This document shows, piece after piece, positions 10,378 to 20,549 of a stretch of 64,000 bases of DNA; the stretch's first letter is position 1; each line of letters begins with the position of its first letter. The notes beneath the pieces were generated by a model. The model had not been told where the DNA came from. It ran no database searches and saw nothing but the letters and a program-made list of their open reading frames with translations. The DNA lies in assembly GCA_933207985.1 (NCBI GenBank), contig OW240912.1, positions 105,609,611 through 105,673,610 of the forward strand. The letters run 5' to 3'. The stretch comes from Pelobates cultripes (Eukaryota > Chordata > Amphibia > Anura > Pelobatidae). The position numbers were made by a program, and so were the translations under genes.

Positions 10378-11282
10378 TTAGTTATCATATGTCCCTTTCT
10401 ACTGCAATATAGGCATAACCCCTCCCTTCTCCTATACTGTTTTTCGGCCTCTGATAGTCTAGTGACCCCCAACTGCATAGGTTCGGGTTCGGACTGTACA
10501 GGGAGGTTAGACAAAACAGGTTTAGAGAATTGAGGTGCTAGGGACATAGCCGTACGTCTGGTCTTGCTTCTGGTGACTTCTCTGAGTCTTAACCTATTAT
10601 CAATATGCATGACAAACGTAATAAATTCGTTAAGACTCTTAGGTAATTCTTTAGCGGCTATCTCATCTAGTATAGTCTCTGAGAGACCCTTTTTGAATGC
10701 TGAGATTAACCCATTGTTAGTCCAGTCTACCTCGGAAGCTAAGGTACGGAATTCAATAGCATAATCCGAGATAGACCGGTTACCTTGTCTGATGTGCATT
10801 AGGGCAGTGGAGGCGTCATCCTCTCTACCCAATGGCTCAAACGTGAGCTTGAATTCGGCAAGGAATTCCTGGTAATTATGAGCTATGCTCCGATTACTCT
10901 CCCACAACGGATTAGCCCAGGCAAGGGCCTTGCCCTTTAATTGATTAATTAGATAACCAATTCTTGCTCTGTCTGTGGGGAATGACCCTGGTGAGGCCTC
11001 AAAATGGTACTCCACCTGATTAAGAAAACCCCTGCATTCCTGGATATTGCCATCAAACTGTAGGGATAGTGATAAGGAGATGCTAGGAGTCATATTAACA
11101 GTGGGTGGAGGTACACAGGGTAGAGGTGCTATAGGAGGAGACGCTGCAGGCTGCAGATGCTCCGTTCTAGCGAGAAGCGTACTTAAAGCCTGAGTGAATT
11201 GATCCATGCGGTGATCATTCTCCTCTAATTTCCTCTCGCAAGCAGCTATGTGCTGACACAGTTCTACAGGATCTATGGCCAT
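10344..11282 (-). CDS. gag: Ty3/gypsy Gag (sushi/PEG10-like) with CCHC zinc knuckle
   Basis: A 312-residue intact frame. The ATG lies only seven bases inside the end of the 5' LTR, and no earlier in-frame start is needed. The N-terminus (about 10-40) is a helical, charged segment, followed by a proline-rich linker (about 46-62). A capsid-like core begins near 75 and includes SFPTDRARIGYLINQLKGKA at 100-119, which closely resembles the sushi-derived mammalian PEG10/RTL Gag proteins. One zinc knuckle, Cys290-Cys293-His298-Cys303, lies near the C-terminus and would bind element RNA. The gene ends at TAA 10344 and overlaps pol by about 34 bases in the -1 frame. It is the structural protein of the particle. 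Confidence 0.93.
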   Translation of the reverse strand: MAIDPVELCQHIAACERKLEENDHRMDQFTQALSTLLARTEHLQPAASPPIAPLPCVPPPTVNMTPSISLSLSLQFDGNIQECRGFLNQVEYHFEASPGSFPTDRARIGYLINQLKGKALAWANPLWESNRSIAHNYQEFLAEFKLTFEPLGREDDASTALMHIRQGNRSISDYAIEFRTLASEVDWTNNGLISAFKKGLSETILDEIAAKELPKSLNEFITFVMHIDNRLRLREVTRSKTRRTAMSLAPQFSKPVLSNLPVQSEPEPMQLGVTRLSEAEKQYRRREGLCLYCSRKGHMITNCPVRPENFRT

Positions 11283-11326
11283 GTCGTAATGTCAGGATTA
11301 CTGTTTGATCCAGCACGTAGAACTGT
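11258..11326 (-). promoter_or_regulatory. Candidate self-priming structure at the 5' LTR-gag junction
   Basis: No canonical tRNA-complementary primer site follows the 5' LTR. On the element strand, ACAGTTCTAC (11326-11317) and GGATC (11311-11307) near the LTR end are complementary to GATCC (11273-11269) and GTAGAACTGT (11267-11258) within the first gag codons. The arms give 10 plus 5 base pairs separated by a small bulge, with a 33-nt loop crossing the LTR boundary. Tf1/sushi-group elements are known to prime reverse transcription with the 5' end of their own RNA. The geometry here fits that, provided transcription starts near 11326. Confidence 0.5.
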
Positions 11327-11922
11327 ACAGCACGGATGACAAATAAGTAACGTATTACCGGTCCTTAGAATGGCCGGATTTAACGTACAAAGAATAGTCA
11401 AAAATACTAGCCGAGGTCAGGGAACACAGAAAGGGACACAGCGATGAGGAAAGCCAGGAGTCAGGATACCAGAATATAGAGAAGTCAATAAACAAAGCCA
11501 AAGTCAAAAACCAGGTAGAAAACTATAAACAGGAACGCGCTCTCGGACAACCACAAGGGAAACCACGACAGGGCACTGAGCAGGCTGAGAACTGGGCCTA
11601 AATACCCCTCCTTTCTTTCTGATAGGCTGTAACCGGCCTTTGACCCCAAAGTCAGTTACCAGGTTTCATTTGCATAATTGCTGCTCAGCATTAACCCTTC
11701 TGTGGTTTAGGTTGCTGCTCGGCACAACTTTTCCTGTGTGGACAGTAAATGTCATTAACCACTTTTCTATAAGCGGATGAATACATGAGACCAGATTTCA
11801 TTTGCACAATTATTGCTCAGCATTAAACCTTCTGTGGATTAGGTTGCTGCTCGGCACAACTTTTCCTGTGTGGACAGTAAATGTCATTAACCACATTTCT
11901 ATAAGCGGATGAATACGTGACA
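11290..11922 (-). repeat. 5' LTR of the chromovirus
   Basis: 633 bp, TG...CA ended, nearly identical to 6371-6991, with 12 extra bases in the gggaaaccacga region near 11555. It provides the promoter. Only seven bases separate its end from the gag ATG. Confidence 0.95.
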
Positions 11923-12058
11923 GTACGCCACTGGTCTAGAGTGCCCTGGTGATGTCCCTCCATTCAGTGAATCAGTGTTTCATGTTGCCTACAGCCTGAG
12001 GAGTACTTAAGTGTTAGGAATACAGTTATGTATTCATAATACTAAAGTGTTCCTTTAA
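11923..12058. mobile_element. Right end of a TTAA-targeting DNA transposon (Kolobok-like)
   Basis: The segment finishes with a subterminal palindrome (gtgttaggaatacag against tattcataatactaaagtgt) and tcctttaa, the same architecture as the complete element ending at 60537. Its left partner may be ttaaaggga at 5209, which would make the minisatellite region and the gypsy insertion part of one nested composite. The left inverted end matches for only a few bases. Confidence 0.45.
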
Positions 12059-14297
12059 CCATACCATTCATACCAGCAATGGATGGCAGTGATAGGCTAA
12101 AAGCAGACACTTTCAGACAATCACCACAGTTTAACACCGAATAGAAGAACTGTGCCTGCCAGAGGACTCCAGACACTATAACCATTTTAATGAGATGGAT
12201 TGATTACAGTGTCTAGAGGGTCTATTTAAAAGGATACACATGGAGATTGAGACTTGAAAAGTTACATTTAAAAGAACAAAAGTGAAATTTCAAGCACAAT
12301 AGCTTTTTCGGCATATTGTAATATCTTGAGTGCAAGGAGACTGTGGGAGCAGTCCCTTCAAATTGCTATTAAACTTTTCTTGCTGTGCTGAGTTAATATG
12401 TTTTCCACATCCTCCCTCTTGATCACTCCCCCACCATGCACATCTTCACCATTTGTGTCTCTGTCACTGACCTCTATCCCCATTTTGATCTTTTCCACTT
12501 CTCTATCCCAGTTGTATCATCTCCTCCATCTATCCCAACTTGGGTCTAAATCACCCATCTCTCCCCACTTTTGTTTGTCCTTCATTATCCATTTGTGTCT
12601 TCCTCACATTTGCATATCTGCCCCCCATGTACCACACACTTGTGCTTCTTTCCCCTAACTGTGCACGCCAACCCCACCACACGTTTTACGGTTTTGCAAT
12701 AATACCCACCTAGTATGCCTCTCGTGTTTTTTTATACTCTCCCACCTCTATCTGCCAAATCTCATTCTGTGCCCCATGTGTCTCTGTATGCCACAATCAA
12801 TATTATAATTTCCATTGCCCTATCTATCCTCAATGTGTATCTCCTGTCCACTCCCCTTCTTCATGTGTGTTTCCTTGTCTACCTCGTCTTACGTGAAGTC
12901 TAGACTATAATAGACAATGTGATCCTGTGTCTCCAGGTCTATGCATAAAAGCTGTGTGCCACTAGTGTTGTTTGAGCATAGAGAGGCAAGATGTGATATT
13001 GTATTATGAACCCACTCTCTCCACACAGACAGTATTGTTGGGACTCCAAAGAGGAAAATCCACTGCATGATCCAGCTTAGCTGTAATACAGAGTTAGGCA
13101 AAAAATAATAATCTGCCGGTGTCTTTTGTCTGCACCTCCCTCCCTCATGGATTTCACCTGTGACAGACAACCCAACTCTCCCCTCCTTAGTATGCTACAA
13201 TTGAAAAGTACTACAAGTGGGAAATCACAAGAGAAATCAATGGACCCAGCAAGCATATTTTATCTGTGAGTTCTCGTCTTTTGCACCTTTGCATTACTCC
13301 TAAGAATACAATACTTTAAACAAACTCCTTCTTTGGTCAGGCTGCAATAGGATTGTGTACAATAGGATTGTGTAGCGTAAAATATTTGCTGCAGGTCCAA
13401 AGGAATCCAAAATGATGATAACAAGGCTTGCTCTCCATGTATCATTTGTAGTCCAACAAAAAGTATCTGACTCTCAGTCAGACAGCTGAAGATTATACAG
13501 TATTTTTTCACTCAGGGTTTCATTGCATTGGTTGTCATGGCAACACACAACTGCATGAAACTACATTATATTTACATCAACTGCCTGATACCAAATAAAT
13601 AGTCAGGAAATACATTTTGCAACATATTGGCATCATGAAATCTGCAACTTTATTAAACAGATTTCATTTTTTTTCATGGAAATTCTATCTCATAAAGGGA
13701 ATGCAGTAAACCTGTTGGGTTAACAAGAAAAAGGATGTCATAAAAGGCTATTTAAATTTGCTGGAATTCACTTTTTTTAAATCCATTGAAAAGGCACATG
13801 CATTATGCTGATATAAGGCATTTATGGAAACTTGTAAATGTAACTATTGCATAGGTATATGAATACTATAACAATTCTTATTTATAAAGAATTAAGAAAC
13901 AAGTAATTGCAACAAAACAAGTTGGATGTACAGAGGGGCAAGGTGAGTAAGGTGCTGCAGGATTCATTTTCAATTTAATGGGGTAATCTGGGAATGAGTA
14001 AGACAAATGACTAAGGATCATACATGATCTATCATAACTAAGAAAATACTGCACAATAATAAATATGGTTTAAGACTGTTATATTTGTTAATTAGGAAAT
14101 GTCCATCTTGAAGTAAATTCCAAAATATTTTTTTTCAGAAATCAGCCTTACATTAGAATCATGATATAATTACTTCATTATCTTCAATTACTATCTTTCT
14201 TACAATGATTGACATATAGCGGCTACATGGGTACAAGCTAAATAAAATCACATGTTGGGGTAATAATTTCTAGCATATAAACATAATGGACTATGAA
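12059..14297. other. Region without recognisable genes
   Basis: The segment is AT-rich with pyrimidine-rich stretches near 12400-12870. The frames there lack family resemblance. The start near 12060-12230 contains 'gacactataaccattttaatgaga', which I recall from frog repeats. No firm feature is supported. Confidence 0.5.
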
Positions 14298-14959
14298 CAG
14301 GGCCAGCCTTAGGCCATTAGGCGCCTTGTGCGAAAAGTCTTCACGGCGCCCCCCTCCCCCCACCAAGTTGCCTGTATACAGTCACACAAACAGTTACAAG
14401 GAGACAGTAAGACACGCTCAGTTACAGGCAAACAGTCACACATGCTCAGTTACAGGCAGACAGTCACACACACAGACAGTTACAGACAGACAGTTACACA
14501 TGCTCAGTTACAGGCAGACAGTCACAGAGCCAAACACACAGTTAAAGGCAGACAGGCACACACACAGTCACAAGCAGACAGTCACACATACTCCATTACA
14601 AGCAGACAGTCATACACACTCCGTTACAGGCATGCAGACACTCACGCACTATGATAGGCACACACTCAGTTAAAGGCAGATAGTCACACATACAGGCACA
14701 GGCACACACACAACGGCACAGCTACAGTGACACACACAATTGGAGTCACACACAGGCAGCCAGTCACACACACACAGTCAGACAGTCACACACACAGGCA
14801 GGCAGTCATACACACAGGCAGTCAAACAGACAGTCACACACATAGGCAGTCACACACACAGGCAGTCTCACACACAAAAACAAGCAGTCACACAGACAGA
14901 CAGTCACACAGACAGTCACACACAAACATACACACACACACAGGCAAGCAGTCAGACAG

Positions 14960-14996
<37 letters not shown>

Positions 14997-15510
14997 CAGT
15001 CACACACACACACACACATAGACAGGCAGACACATGAACAGGCAAACAGTAACACACAGGCAGGCAGACAGTCACACACACATATAGGCAGGCAGACACA
15101 TGAACTGGCAAACAGTAACACACAGGCAGGCAGACAGACAGACAGTCACACACACACACACACAAAGACAGACACATGATCAGGCAAACAGTAACACACA
15201 CACACATACTTACCTCTTTCCATTATGACTGAAAGGGGGAGTGGAAGCAGTTGGTTGTTGAGGAAGCATGGGCGCCTTCCTGCTTCCCTCTTCCTGAGCA
15301 GCTTCGGGTATGTATAGGCCCCGCCCCACCACGAGATTATTATTATTTTTTTTAATAGACCCGGGTGGAGAATAATTAATCCTCCACTCAGGTACCTGTT
15401 TTAGCTCCCATCAGCCAGCCATGTGCGAGATGTGTCGGCTGTTAGGGCGTCCCCTGGTATATGGCGCCCTGTGCGGCCGCACAGCTCACACACCCCTAAG
15501 GCCAGCCCTG
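14298..15510. mobile_element. Nonautonomous element with hAT-like inverted ends and a CA-rich minisatellite core
   Basis: The left end is cagggccagccttagg. The reverse complement of the right end is cagggctggccttagg, so 14 of 16 bases match. The following bases also correspond (aggcgcc-cttgtgcg against cagggcgcca). CAGGG ends are typical of hAT transposons. The flanking 8-mers do not match, so a target duplication is not supported. About 820 bp of the interior is a minisatellite of cagtcacaca, gacagt and caggcagg units. The rest is noncoding. Long frames of T/H/Q/S residues are repeat artefacts. Confidence 0.55.
14385..15205. repeat. CA-rich minisatellite (cagacagtcacaca units)
   Basis: Irregular 20-30 bp units built from gttacaggcagacagtcaca and caggcaaacagtaacacaca, with pure CA runs around 14960-14990. 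It occupies most of the element at 14298-15510. Confidence 0.9.
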
Positions 15511-15832
15511 CCCACCCACTGCTCATGGGTGGGGAAGGACAGTAGGTGTCCCCCCCCACATTCTTATCATTCTTATTTATGGCCCCACCCACTGCTCAGG
15601 GGTGGGGGCTGGAGGGGAGGACAGTAGGTGCCCCACTTTTTGTTATTTAGGGCCCCCACCGACCGCTCAGGGGTGGGGGCTGGGGAGGACAGTAGGTCCC
15701 CCCCTTATTGTTATTTAGGGCCCCCACCTGCCGCTCAGAGGTGGGGACCGAGGTGAGGACAGTAGGTCCCCCCTCCACATTCCTTTTTAGGACCCCACAC
15801 CCATCGCACAGGGGTGGGGGCAAGAGGTTTTT
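15511..15832. repeat. GC-rich minisatellite, about 70-bp unit
   Basis: Five units share gctcaggggtggggg, ggacagtaggtcccccc and ttatttagggcccccac, spaced about 67-74 bp. Each unit is self-complementary (gggcccccac against gtgggggc). The same family occurs at 47240-47650, 48290-48425, 61995-62270 and 63030-63450. Confidence 0.9.
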
Positions 15833-15848
15833 TTTTTTTTGGTTTTTA

Positions 15849-16040
15849 CAGTGAGCAGCCTCTGGCTGCTCACTGTTTACTAGACACGCCCCTACTCGCA
15901 GTATAGCGAGTAGGGGCTGAATTTACTAATACTTACTAATCTTTACTTAGCATTAGTAAATTTGGCTGAAAGACTAATTTAGGTCTTTCAGCCTTTTGGT
16001 AGATAGCTCCCGAATACCGTGGGAATTAGGGAGTTATCTA
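15849..16040. repeat. Cluster of five consecutive hairpins
   Basis: Five inverted repeats follow each other: 15849-15875 (cagtgagcagcc arms, 12 bp); 15888-15917 (gcccctactcgc arms, 12 bp, loop agtata); 15920-15962 (aatttactaat arms); 15964-15993 (ggctgaaagac arms); 16000-16040 (tagatagctccc against gggagttatcta, one G-T pair). The module recurs at 47030-47215 (inverted) and 63478-63660, always next to the GC-rich minisatellite. It is therefore one transposable unit. Confidence 0.85.
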
Positions 16041-16332
16041 CTAAGTGGCTGCTTATTTTATGTATTTTATGTTATTTTAAGTGATTTACCTATACACATT
16101 TGTTTACAGGGCACTTGTCCTACTCTTACCCCCATTTTACTTCCTTTTGCAGCCCTCTAGCCCGTTTCCAGGACTGTTTTTGAGGCATTTTTGTGCCCAA
16201 AAGTTCGGGTCCCCATTGACTTCAATGGATAAATTTCAGGTTCGGGGTCAAGTTCAAGCCCGAACCCGGACTTTTTTTCAAAGTTCGTCCGAACCCGTCT
16301 GACCCAAACATCCAGGTGTCTGCTCAACTCTA
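16041..16332. repeat. Distal part of the hairpin/minisatellite repeat, TTCGGG-rich end
   Basis: The segment matches 63661-63905: both contain 'gggcacttgtcctactctta', then ttcgggt and gaacccggac motifs, and end 'ggtgtctgctcaactcta'. The conserved end marks a probable element boundary. Confidence 0.7.
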
Positions 16333-16375
16333 CTTCTAGACCAACACAGCCAGATCAATCCCTCACCAAAGTAAG

Positions 16376-16850
16376 TGAAATAATTATTATTATTTATATA
16401 GCTCCAACAAATTTCGCAGCACTGTAATTGTAACCGGACAGGAACAAAGGGTTGAGGGTCCTGCTCAACGAGCTTACATGCTGGGGTAAAGTGACTCAAA
16501 AGGTTGGGGTAGAAAGGTAAGTTGATTGAATAGTACTGATTGAAGAAGACTTAGTGATTTTTTTGATGGAGGAAAGACCAGAAGTTCTGTTTTGGCAGGT
16601 TGAGTTTAAGGAAGTGAGCAGCCATCCGGTTGGAAATAACAGAGATGCAGACAGAGACACGAGTCAGATCGAGAACAGTAGGGGACCAAGGACTGAACCT
16701 TGAGGAATACCAACAGAGAGGGGTTGGGGAGAAGAGGCATAGCCACCAGGAGAGAGCAATATCTCATATACCAAGATTACAGAAGCTGTTGACGATAAAC
16801 AGTGTCAAAAGCAGCAGAAAGGTCCAGGAGAATTAGGATAGCATAGTGAA
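16376..16850 (-). pseudogene. L2/CR1-like LINE reverse transcriptase fragment and 3' tail
   Basis: Read on the minus strand, the sequence encodes AILILLDLSAAFDTVYRQQL (from about 16848), then VGIPQGSVLGPLLFSI, then MAAHFLKLN. These are ordered motifs of CR1/L2-clade reverse transcriptases, but the segment with the YADD catalytic pair is deleted. It finishes in the noncoding tail with CTATATAAATAATAATAAT. The same tail occurs alone at 52066-52125. Frames are broken, so this is a dead copy. Confidence 0.75.
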
Positions 16851-17383
16851 CAGAAAAAGTTTCCCGCCAAATGATGCCATTCATGTGTATAAGTGAACTG
16901 CTATAGCCGGCATGAATGAATGGTAAGGTATAATAAATAAGCAAATGCACAGTGACCAAGTATGAATGGAGCCGATTAGGCTTGTGAGATTTTAAATTCA
17001 AAGCATGAAAGTAAGTTTTTACTTTCAGTTAGCATAGGACTGCATCAGAAAGCCACGAGATGGTTGAAATTCGTTGTATGAACGGCTATACTTATAAATG
17101 ATCAGAAGTAATCAGCAAGGCTGCACAAACGCTGGAATTGATGTGGAAATTGCGTGAACTTAATTACTTAACTTTATGTTATACACTCATTTGTTTGCAG
17201 TTCCTAAGTAGTGGTTGATTCACTAAATGTCACTAAAGTGATCCAATCAAAAGTACATGAGGATCAATCTGACGCAGCAAATAAGTATAAAAATACAAAA
17301 AATGATAGTCAACATATGAAAACCTGTGTCGCTATGAAAAGAGGAAATTTCTCAAATATTAGTAAAAGAATTAGACGCAATTT

Positions 17384-17803
17384 ACAGTGTGGGAAAAAGT
17401 ATTTGATCCAGTGCTGATTTTGAATATTTGTGAACTGACAAAGAAATGATCAGTCTATAATTTTAATGGTAGGTGCATTTTAACAGTGAGAGATAGAATA
17501 AACAAAACAAAAACCAGAAAAACACATGTCAAAAAAGTTGTAAATTGATTTGCATGTCAATGAGTGAAATAAGTATTTGATCCCCTGCAAGATTTCTGGC
17601 TCCCAGGTGTCTTTTATACAGGTAATCTCAGCTCGTTACCTGTATAAAAGACACCTGTCCACAAAAGCAATCAATCAGATTCCAAACTCTCCACCATGGC
17701 CAAGACCAAAGAGCTGTCCAAGGATGTAGACCTACACACACCTTTAATTCTGTCTCTCACTGTTAAAATACACCTACCATTAAAATTATAGACTGATCAT
17801 TTC
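17384..17803 (+). mobile_element. Tc1/mariner-like internal deletion derivative
   Basis: The left end cagtgtgggaaaaagtattt begins a subterminal region whose block 17441-17500 (gaaatgatcagtctataatt) is inverted at 17750-17803. Between them, atggccaagaccaaagagct at 17696 encodes MAKTKELSKD, which matches the usual start of vertebrate Tc1 transposases. The frame then jumps directly into the 3' inverted repeat. Nearly all the transposase is missing, and the outermost right end is cut at 17803 where another element begins. Confidence 0.8.
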
Positions 17804-19290
17804 ATGTATATATCACTTGCATGTGGCTGTAAGAGCATACCTTATGCAAGGGTGACCCCTAGGGGACTACTGAAATATTACATTGAACTAACGCATTAAA
17901 TAGAACATGTGAACCAAAAACACATTCCAGGGAAACTTTCCCTGGAAGGAAAATATCATCTGCAGTCATCTGCAATACATTTAACATAATGTATGTACAA
18001 CGTATACAGTGATGTCTACATAGAAATATTAACAGTTTATATAACAGGCAAAAAATAGTAGAATTGATTTTGTTCATTAAGGGCCCCCTCGTGCTACAGT
18101 GCCCAGAGTATGAATTCAGAAAGACTCAAAATAGCAGGATTTAAATTAAAGCATACTGCCACACTCACTACACCCAACTGTGATGAGCTAATCCAGAAAC
18201 CCAGAAGATGTGAAAAATTATAAAAGAGATCTAAAAGACAAAAATTGGACAAAGTCAATCCAGACTACTGTGAGCACCGAGTATACCAATGGCTTACCAG
18301 TGACTCTAACAGACCTGTCTGTAGACCACAGAGACCTCACATACGAAAACCACTAGAATCCATAGTGGACATTACATACGGGGAGTCTGCATCAGATTCA
18401 GAAATAAAATCCGCATGATCTCCCTTGAAGGTTTTTTGGAATAACCTGAAATCTGACTGCAAGTAGATCCTAGGCAGCACTTTTCATGACCATGCCAACA
18501 TTACTCTAGCAGAGAGATTAGCACTGAAAGATCTAGCCTCTTCTCTCGATAACAATCAGACCAGCAGAAAAAGGTTGGGGAATAGTCATTATGGACTTTG
18601 ATTCCTATCGGGTAGATATTTTATCACAACTTTTTTTGACTTTGTTTGTGACTTATCAATTGTAGTAATTTTATTAACTAGCAACCTCCATACCATCATT
18701 CACATTTTATTTGTCAATTTTAGTGCCAATTATTTGTATTCTATTTTTTCTAATTTTATTACGTGTATCTCACTCCCAATTTATAGCGCCTGGATACCCA
18801 CACCACATTTTATGGTGTATTGCTTTTACATCCAATTGTTTCTGCCTTGGGCAGCTTACTTGAATCTATTGGTATGTGCCTGGACTTTTTGTTTAAGACA
18901 ACAGTAATGGCTATTCCAAAATGAGCTAAGGACACCCCGGAGGTAATTGAAGCATAGCAGAACATTGTATTACCCCACTGTGATGTTCTATAGTGGCCAT
19001 AGATGTGAATAGTCTCTACACTGTCATTCCACTTGAAACTGGCATACTATTCTACTGTTTTTTGCATGTTAGATAAACTGTTAATATTTATATGTAGACG
19101 TTACTGTATACTAGTACATAAATTATATATTGCAGATGATATTTTTCCTTCCAGGGAAAGTTCCCATAGAACTCATATTTGGTTCACATGCTGTATTTAA
19201 TGCGTTAGTTCAATGTAATATTTCAGTAGTCCCCTAGGGGCCGCCCTTGCATAAGGTATGCTTTTACAGCAACACACAAGTAATATTTAT
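17804..19290. mobile_element. DNA element with about 250-bp terminal inverted repeats
   Basis: Sequence 17804-18066 is repeated in reverse complement at about 19035-19290. Shared blocks include gcataccttatgcaaggg, cccctaggggactactgaaa and attccagggaaactttccct. The roughly 970-bp interior has no open frame that I recognise. The long inverted ends suggest a nonautonomous or fold-back DNA transposon. No target duplication was identified because the left edge abuts the Tc1 remnant. Confidence 0.7.
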
Positions 19291-20104
19291 ATGATTGGAG
19301 GAATTACCTTTTAAATTGTTTATGTATACATTTTTATTTACTTTTCATTGCTAATTTTTGTTAATTTTGTTCCATGCACAATGGAATTCAAGCTATAAAT
19401 GCTTTAGTAAACATTACCATTATATATCAACGTTTTAGTCCCCGTCTCTGTATGATAAATTATGTTCACAGTTACATGCAAGTTATTTACAATGATATTG
19501 TTTATCTGCACAGGTGTATATACATTTTTTTGTTAATATTATTCAGCATAAAACAAATTTATGCAGCTTTTTTTGCATGATCAAAAATTGGCCTTCATTT
19601 GCCATTAGGTGCATTCGATAGATATACAGTTATTTAGTTGAGGTGCCCTTTAGCACTTCATATATATATGAAACCAGGGGGCTGCACTCACCTGAACATG
19701 CATAAATGGGGTGCTAAATACAAAATATTGATACCGCACACCAAATTTGTTGCTGAAAAAAATCAAAGAAAGTTTTAATTCATATTCTACACAAATTAAT
19801 TAGTGCATCACTTCAATCAATGTTACCATCAAAAAAGAAAACAATCCATATTCTGCACATCTATATTTACAAAGAAAACAAAATTCATATTTTTTTACAC
19901 CAATTAATCCTAAATGTATTTACAAGAAAAAAAATGAAAAATGTACATCGATCTCATATCTGTGAATCAGAAAAATGTCTAGATTAGGTGTTTAAAAAAA
20001 AAAAAAAACCTAATAAAATCTGTCAATTTTGAAGTTGCTGTTAATGGATAAGTGAGTGCGCTGGATCTTGTGTTAGATAGATAGATAGAGATATATATAT
20101 ATAT
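19291..20104. other. AT-rich region without recognisable genes
   Basis: The segment ends in a GATA and AT microsatellite at about 20076-20103, into which the Ngaro-type element appears to have inserted. Nothing else is supported. Confidence 0.5.
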
Positions 20105-20264
20105 TTGTGTTCAGGGCATCAAAAGCCATAGCGTTAGAAACATAAAACATACAGGGGAGGGGCAAAGTCAGTTGTGGTGTGCCGGAACTGACGATGCGGT
20201 AGGCCTGAAATGAAAGAAGGCCTAACTTATGTAAAGATAATAGAAAGGAGAAGAGGTGGGTGGG
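20105..20264 (-). repeat. Ngaro split direct repeat B2
   Basis: ttgtgttcagggcatcaaaa through gtaggcctgaaatg matches B1 (20362-20480). A further 40 bp precede A2. Confidence 0.85.
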
Positions 20265-20361
20265 GCAAATCGCCAGACCTGAGACGGTAGTGAGGAGGGG
20301 GCTGGTGCTCCTTAAGAAGGGAAACCAAGCCCCTCCCACAACTTCAGGCCTAGCCTTCCAT
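20265..20361 (-). repeat. Ngaro split direct repeat A2
   Basis: gcaaatcgccagacctgaga through ccttccat matches A1 at 25666-25759, with a few indels and substitutions. Confidence 0.88.
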
Positions 20362-20480
20362 TTGTGCTCAGGGTATCAAAAGCCATAGCATTAGAAATAT
20401 AAAACATACAGGGGGAGGGGTAAAGGCTGTTGTGGTGTGCCAGAATGGACGATGTGGTATGCCTGAAATAAAAAAGGGCA
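20362..20480 (-). repeat. Ngaro split direct repeat B1
   Basis: Second copy of the B sequence, directly adjoining the coding remnants of the recombinase. Confidence 0.85.
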
Positions 20481-20549
20481 AAAAAGATATAACAAGTTTA
20501 TTCAGCCTACAATACAACATAAGTACATCACATAATCATATTCCTGAAT

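Larger units (their letters stand above)
6371..11922 (-). mobile_element. Full-length Ty3/gypsy chromovirus (sushi-like LTR retrotransposon)
   Basis: The element reads on the minus strand: 5' LTR 11922-11290, gag, pol, 3' LTR 6991-6371. The LTRs begin TGTCACG and end CCTGACA in element sense. They differ by about eight substitutions over 621 aligned bases plus one 12-bp indel (manual count), so the insertion is young. Flanking 5-mers are gcacg (6366-6370) and gtacg (11923-11927), a target duplication with one mismatch. The Gag resembles the sushi/PEG10 group and Pol ends in a chromodomain, which marks the chromovirus lineage. No premature stop or frameshift is seen in either reading frame, so this copy could be autonomous. 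It sits inside the older minisatellite-bearing element. Confidence 0.93.

Noticed and set aside
8516..10764. Plus-strand frames antisense to gag and pol
   Set aside because: Shadows of the intact minus-strand chromovirus genes.
14293..15207. Frames rich in Thr/His/Gln or Cys/Val over the CA minisatellite
   Set aside because: Repeat artefacts on both strands. No start context, no domain.
14290..15518. 8-bp target duplication for the hAT-like unit at 14298-15510
   Set aside because: The flanking 8-mers actatgaa and cccaccca do not match.
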